From assembly GCF_000367365.1 (NCBI RefSeq), contig NZ_BARF01000012.1:1-62323 (forward strand): 62,323 nt of DNA. Direction: 5' to 3'. The position numbers and the translations under genes were made by a program. Shown here one piece after another: positions 59,424 through 62,323 of this stretch. The notes below the pieces were generated by a model. That model ran no database searches. It saw only the letters and a list, made by a program, of their open reading frames with translations, and had not been told where the DNA came from. The stretch's first letter is position 1, and the number at the start of each line of letters is the position of its first letter. The stretch is from Streptomyces prunicolor NBRC 13075. GTDB taxonomy: Bacteria > Actinomycetota > Actinomycetes > Streptomycetales > Streptomycetaceae.

Positions 59424-61436
59424 ATGGCGTCGGTCGGAGGGATATCCCGGCCCGGGCAGGGTGGGCGTCAAGAGATGCCTGGAGAACTCTCCGCCGCCCT
59501 GGTGCTGGTGCACGTCCTCTTCGCGGTCACCGTCGTCGGCGGGCTCGGCCTCCTGATGACCGCCACGTCGTACGACGCCCTCGACGGACAGGTCATCGCC
59601 CTCGTCGCGTACGCCGCCGCACCCGGCGTCCTCGGCTGGTGGCTGGCCCGGCGGAGTCGGGAGGGCGGGGTCCGCGTCCGGCGTGGACTCGTCGCCGTAC
59701 AGGGCTGGTTGATCCTCGGCGGGGTCGTGAACCTCGCCTCCGGATCCGCCCGAGGCGGCCTGCAGTTGCTCCTGCCGATCCTCATCCTCCTCTTCCTGTC
59801 CCGCCCCGAGAGCCGTCAGTGGTACGACCTCGCCGGACCGGAGCGCGTCGAGCGCCGCCCGTTCTCCCTCTCCCGGCTGATCCGTTGGCGCCGGGACGAG
59901 GGGCAGACGGCGGTCGAGTACGCCGGGTTCATCGCCATCGTCGCCGCGATCATCACCGCCCTGCTGGTCACCGGCCTCGGCCCTCAGATCTTCGGCGGCA
60001 TCCAGTCGGAGGTCTGCAAGGTCACCGGCATGGCCTGCCCGGCCCCGGCAGACGGCGACACGGACGCGACCGCCGAAAAGAACAACGGCAACGGCCCCAC
60101 CGACACGAGCACCACGGGCACCACGACCGACACCGCCGACGACAAGAAGCCCGCCCCCGCCCCGGCCGCCGACGGCTGCTTCTCCGGCGTAGGCGCCTTC
60201 TTCGGCTGCGCAGGCAACCAGGTCAAGCAAGTCGGCCAAGGCCTCTTCGTCGACGGAGTGTGGGGCGACCTCACCGGCATCTACGACATGGTCAGCCACC
60301 CGATGGACACCCTGAAGGGCATCGGCGACTACGGCAAGCAACTCGGCGACGACTGGTCGCAGAATTCCAAGGACGCCGGCAAGAAGTGGTCCGACGGCGA
60401 CTACGGCGGCGCGCTGTGGGACTGGACCGGTGCCTCCGTCAAGACGGGCGGCACGGTCCTCTACGACGTGTTCATCGGCGACGACGTCGCCAAGGACTGG
60501 AACAACGGCGACAAGACCCGTGCGGTCAGCCACGTCCTCTGGAACGTCGGTTCCCTCTTCATTCCCGGTTACGACGGCGCGAAGATCGTCGAGAAAGTCG
60601 GCGACCTGGGCAAGATCGGCAAACTGGGAAAGCTCGGCGAACTCGCCGAAAAGGCGGCCAAGGCGGCGGAGGACGCGAAGAAGGCGGCCAAGGCCGGCGA
60701 CGCGGCGGGCGCCGAAAAGGCCGCCAAGGAAGCCGACGACGCAGCCGAGGAAGCGGAGCGGAAGGCCGAGAAGACCGGCTGCACAATCGGCGCGCCCAGC
60801 CGCCGTATCCCGTACGACGGCAATGCCCCCGACACCCCTGGAAACCTCACCGGGTCTCCCGGTACCGGCACCACCGTCCTCGCCACCGCCGCCACCTCCC
60901 CCTACGTCCTCCTCGCCGAGGACGGCTGCGACGAGGACGCCGAGAAGGAGGCCGAGGAGGCCCGCAAGCAGGCGGACGAGGCCGACAAGGCGGCGGACCG
61001 TTGGGAGGCGGGGGACGACGTCGCCGGCCCCGCGCGGGGAAAGACGCTGAGGTTCCCCAACAAGCGGCACACCATCAGCGGAGCGGGAAGCGGTCAGGTC
61101 AAGGAAGCGAACACCGTGATCCTCCGCGGGAACGAGGACCTGGTCCGCGCGGACATCGAGGGCATCGCGAAGAGCCGAGCCACGCTTTCGGCCGACGGGA
61201 ACACGTACGAGATCAACGGCCGCAAGTACCGGGTCGAGGACAACGGAACGGTTTTCCCGGTCTCCGGCCCAGGCTTGGTCGACATGGACCGCATTGAATA
61301 CGCTGCGCTGAAGGAGATCGTCCGGAACAAGGGTGACCTCGCCAAATCCCAGCAATTGCAGCGTGACCCCAAGTTCGTCAACAACCCCGAGAAGGTGGCG
61401 AAGGCGAAGCAGGTCTACGACGGGACGTACAAGTGA
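59424..61436 (+). CDS. Multi-pass membrane protein with an internal Flp-prepilin motif and a polymorphic-toxin-like tail
   Basis: 670 residues from ATG 59424 (GGGGGAG 3 nt upstream). Order: four transmembrane helices at about 25-125; a basic spacer (SRLIRWRRDEG); then a class III prepilin-like site G160-Q161 with QTAVEYAGFIAIVAAIITA (Glu at +5, Tyr at +6), the same motif as in the Flp pilin at 51831. After the stem comes a Thr/Asp-rich linker, a region of about 150 residues (KQVGQGLFVDGVWGDLTGIY), an Ala/Lys/Glu coiled-coil stretch, and a C-terminal domain (KTLRFPNKRHTISGAGSGQV; DRIEYAALKEIVRNKGDLAK; FVNNPEKVAKAKQVYDGTYK). The tail looks like a toxin tip, fold unknown. GTGA-coupled partner gene follows. 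Confidence 0.72.
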   Translation: MASVGGISRPGQGGRQEMPGELSAALVLVHVLFAVTVVGGLGLLMTATSYDALDGQVIALVAYAAAPGVLGWWLARRSREGGVRVRRGLVAVQGWLILGGVVNLASGSARGGLQLLLPILILLFLSRPESRQWYDLAGPERVERRPFSLSRLIRWRRDEGQTAVEYAGFIAIVAAIITALLVTGLGPQIFGGIQSEVCKVTGMACPAPADGDTDATAEKNNGNGPTDTSTTGTTTDTADDKKPAPAPAADGCFSGVGAFFGCAGNQVKQVGQGLFVDGVWGDLTGIYDMVSHPMDTLKGIGDYGKQLGDDWSQNSKDAGKKWSDGDYGGALWDWTGASVKTGGTVLYDVFIGDDVAKDWNNGDKTRAVSHVLWNVGSLFIPGYDGAKIVEKVGDLGKIGKLGKLGELAEKAAKAAEDAKKAAKAGDAAGAEKAAKEADDAAEEAERKAEKTGCTIGAPSRRIPYDGNAPDTPGNLTGSPGTGTTVLATAATSPYVLLAEDGCDEDAEKEAEEARKQADEADKAADRWEAGDDVAGPARGKTLRFPNKRHTISGAGSGQVKEANTVILRGNEDLVRADIEGIAKSRATLSADGNTYEINGRKYRVEDNGTVFPVSGPGLVDMDRIEYAALKEIVRNKGDLAKSQQLQRDPKFVNNPEKVAKAKQVYDGTYK

Positions 61437-62269
61437 TCGCGAATGTCTTCACCGTCACGGACCTCGGACCGGTGGACCTCCGCAGGGCACTGGCGGATCT
61501 GCTGGGCGTGGCGGCGGAAGCGGTCGATGTCGCGGACCGGGACGGAGACCAGGAGACAAGACGCTGGGACGCACCGGTCCTGTGCACCTACCGCGTACTG
61601 CCGCTCGGCGATCTGGCACTGGAACTCGACCTCTCTGTCGAGGACGGGACGGCCGGCACCCGCACGGAGGCGGACCTGGCGCACGGACTCGCGGTCCGGA
61701 CGGCGACGTCGGTCCTCTACCCCGCACAGGACCTCGGCCTGGACAGCGCCTACTGGGTCGCCGTGCCGGACGGCCGTGCCGTGCGCTGCCGGTTGGAGAC
61801 GATCGACTCCGACGAGGACACGACGTACCGGGTCGACGCAGTGGAGGAACCCGTCACCGATCTTCCACGCGCCACGGTGGAGTACCTCCCCGAAGCGCTG
61901 GACGGAGAGCCCATCCAGACCCCCGTCGCCGACGCCTTCCTGAGCACGTACCCCACGGGAACGACAGCGAGCGTGGAAGGACGCGTCCACTACAACCTCC
62001 GCGTATGGGAACGCCTCATCCGCCGCCTGGCCGCCGACTGGAGCCCGTCGGGCCGATACCGCGAGGACCTTTTCCTGCGCGACCTCCAGGCACGAGACGA
62101 CCTGGCAAGCCTGGTGACCGAGGTCGACACCGAGCACACCGACCCTCTCCACGAGGCGTTGACACGTCTGGACGACGAGTTCCGCAACCGCACGGAGCCC
62201 GCCAACGACACCCCCCCGACGCCCGAACGCTGGTGGCGGGACCGCACCCCGAGGACCACCCCCTGGTGA
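61433..62269 (+). CDS. Probable immunity protein of the pilin-toxin
   Basis: 278 residues from GTG 61433, overlapping the toxin stop by GTGA. Alpha/beta protein without signal peptide or membrane helix (VFTVTDLGPVDLRRALADLL; TYRVLPLGDLALELDLSVED; LFLRDLQARDDLASLVTEVD), rich in Asp and Glu (predicted strongly acidic), as many immunity proteins are. The overlap and position match toxin-immunity pairs. No family name is known to me. The last 54 bp of the window after it are non-coding. Confidence 0.65.
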   Translation: MIANVFTVTDLGPVDLRRALADLLGVAAEAVDVADRDGDQETRRWDAPVLCTYRVLPLGDLALELDLSVEDGTAGTRTEADLAHGLAVRTATSVLYPAQDLGLDSAYWVAVPDGRAVRCRLETIDSDEDTTYRVDAVEEPVTDLPRATVEYLPEALDGEPIQTPVADAFLSTYPTGTTASVEGRVHYNLRVWERLIRRLAADWSPSGRYREDLFLRDLQARDDLASLVTEVDTEHTDPLHEALTRLDDEFRNRTEPANDTPPTPERWWRDRTPRTTPW

Positions 62270-62323
62270 CCCGACCCACACCCCCCAACCCCCACGCGCC
62301 CGCAGCCGCCAAACAACGGGAGT

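Noticed and set aside
1..62323. tRNA, rRNA or prophage integrase/attachment genes
   Set aside because: No cloverleaf-like tRNA segment, no rRNA-like segment and no integrase or transposase protein was recognised by eye. A tRNA search tool would be needed to exclude a missed one.

Overview
The window is about 62 kb of very GC-rich actinobacterial DNA. Codon use is strongly G/C at third positions, GTG starts are frequent, and 4-bp ATGA/GTGA overlaps between genes are common. Several features point to Streptomyces: whiJ/abaA-type XRE-small protein-ATPase sets, an IS5-like mini-element with CTAG ends, DasR-like boxes in front of a chitinase gene, the common 'TTTTAGGGGCGCGGGG' intergenic repeat, and one TTA codon in a regulator. 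I saw no rRNA, tRNA or CRISPR array. All calls come from reading the sequence; no database search was run.

Layout. 0-6 kb: a RelE/Phd-type toxin-antitoxin pair, a TetR regulator with a DHA2-type drug exporter, a hemolysin III-family membrane protein and GTP-type PEP carboxykinase. 6-16 kb: a phospho-signalling and stress island. It has a Ser/Thr kinase, a YbjN-like protein, a secreted/anchored protein and a vWA-PP2C-kinase trio (TerY-P-like triad). A TelA-centred operon (binding-protein-like, TelA, binding protein-vWA fusion, small membrane protein) runs tail-to-tail against it. 16-31 kb: an AlaA-type aminotransferase, a WapI-like orphan immunity gene, a secreted trypsin-like protease, a D-amino-acid scavenging cluster (D-aminoacylase, DSD1-type deaminase, PfkB kinase, IclR, RidA, GntP/DsdX-type permease), an acidic cytosolic protein, a secreted M14 carboxypeptidase and a SigE-type sigma factor with a membrane partner. 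31-42 kb: a decayed patch, the first whiJ/abaA-like set (its ATPase gene frameshifted), an SseB-like/T7SS-like/RHS polymorphic-toxin operon with a low-GC tip and immunity gene (RHS frame broken once), and a GH18 chitinase.

42-54 kb is a Tad/Flp pilus locus: cpaB, cpaE, two tadE, cpaF, tadB, tadC, a histidine kinase, a response regulator with a TTA codon, flp, a tadG-like gene, a lipoprotein and an OmpA-like protein. No prepilin peptidase is present. 54-56 kb holds a second whiJ/abaA-like set, whose leader shares a block of about 77 bp with the first. 56-62 kb has an operon for a WXG-like protein, an alpha/beta-hydrolase and a lipoprotein. It ends with the most unusual gene: a 670-residue protein with four membrane helices, then an internal Flp-type prepilin motif (EGQTAVEY, matching the KGQTAVEY of the Flp pilin 7 kb upstream), then a long polymorphic-toxin-like tail. 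A GTGA-overlapping partner gene that looks like an immunity gene follows it.

Ideas that tie the genes together: (1) an effector with an embedded pilin signal may use, or imitate, the Tad machinery; (2) two Ter-network modules lie side by side next to a Ser/Thr kinase; (3) three frameshifts in G/C-rich runs should be checked against reads before those genes are called dead.
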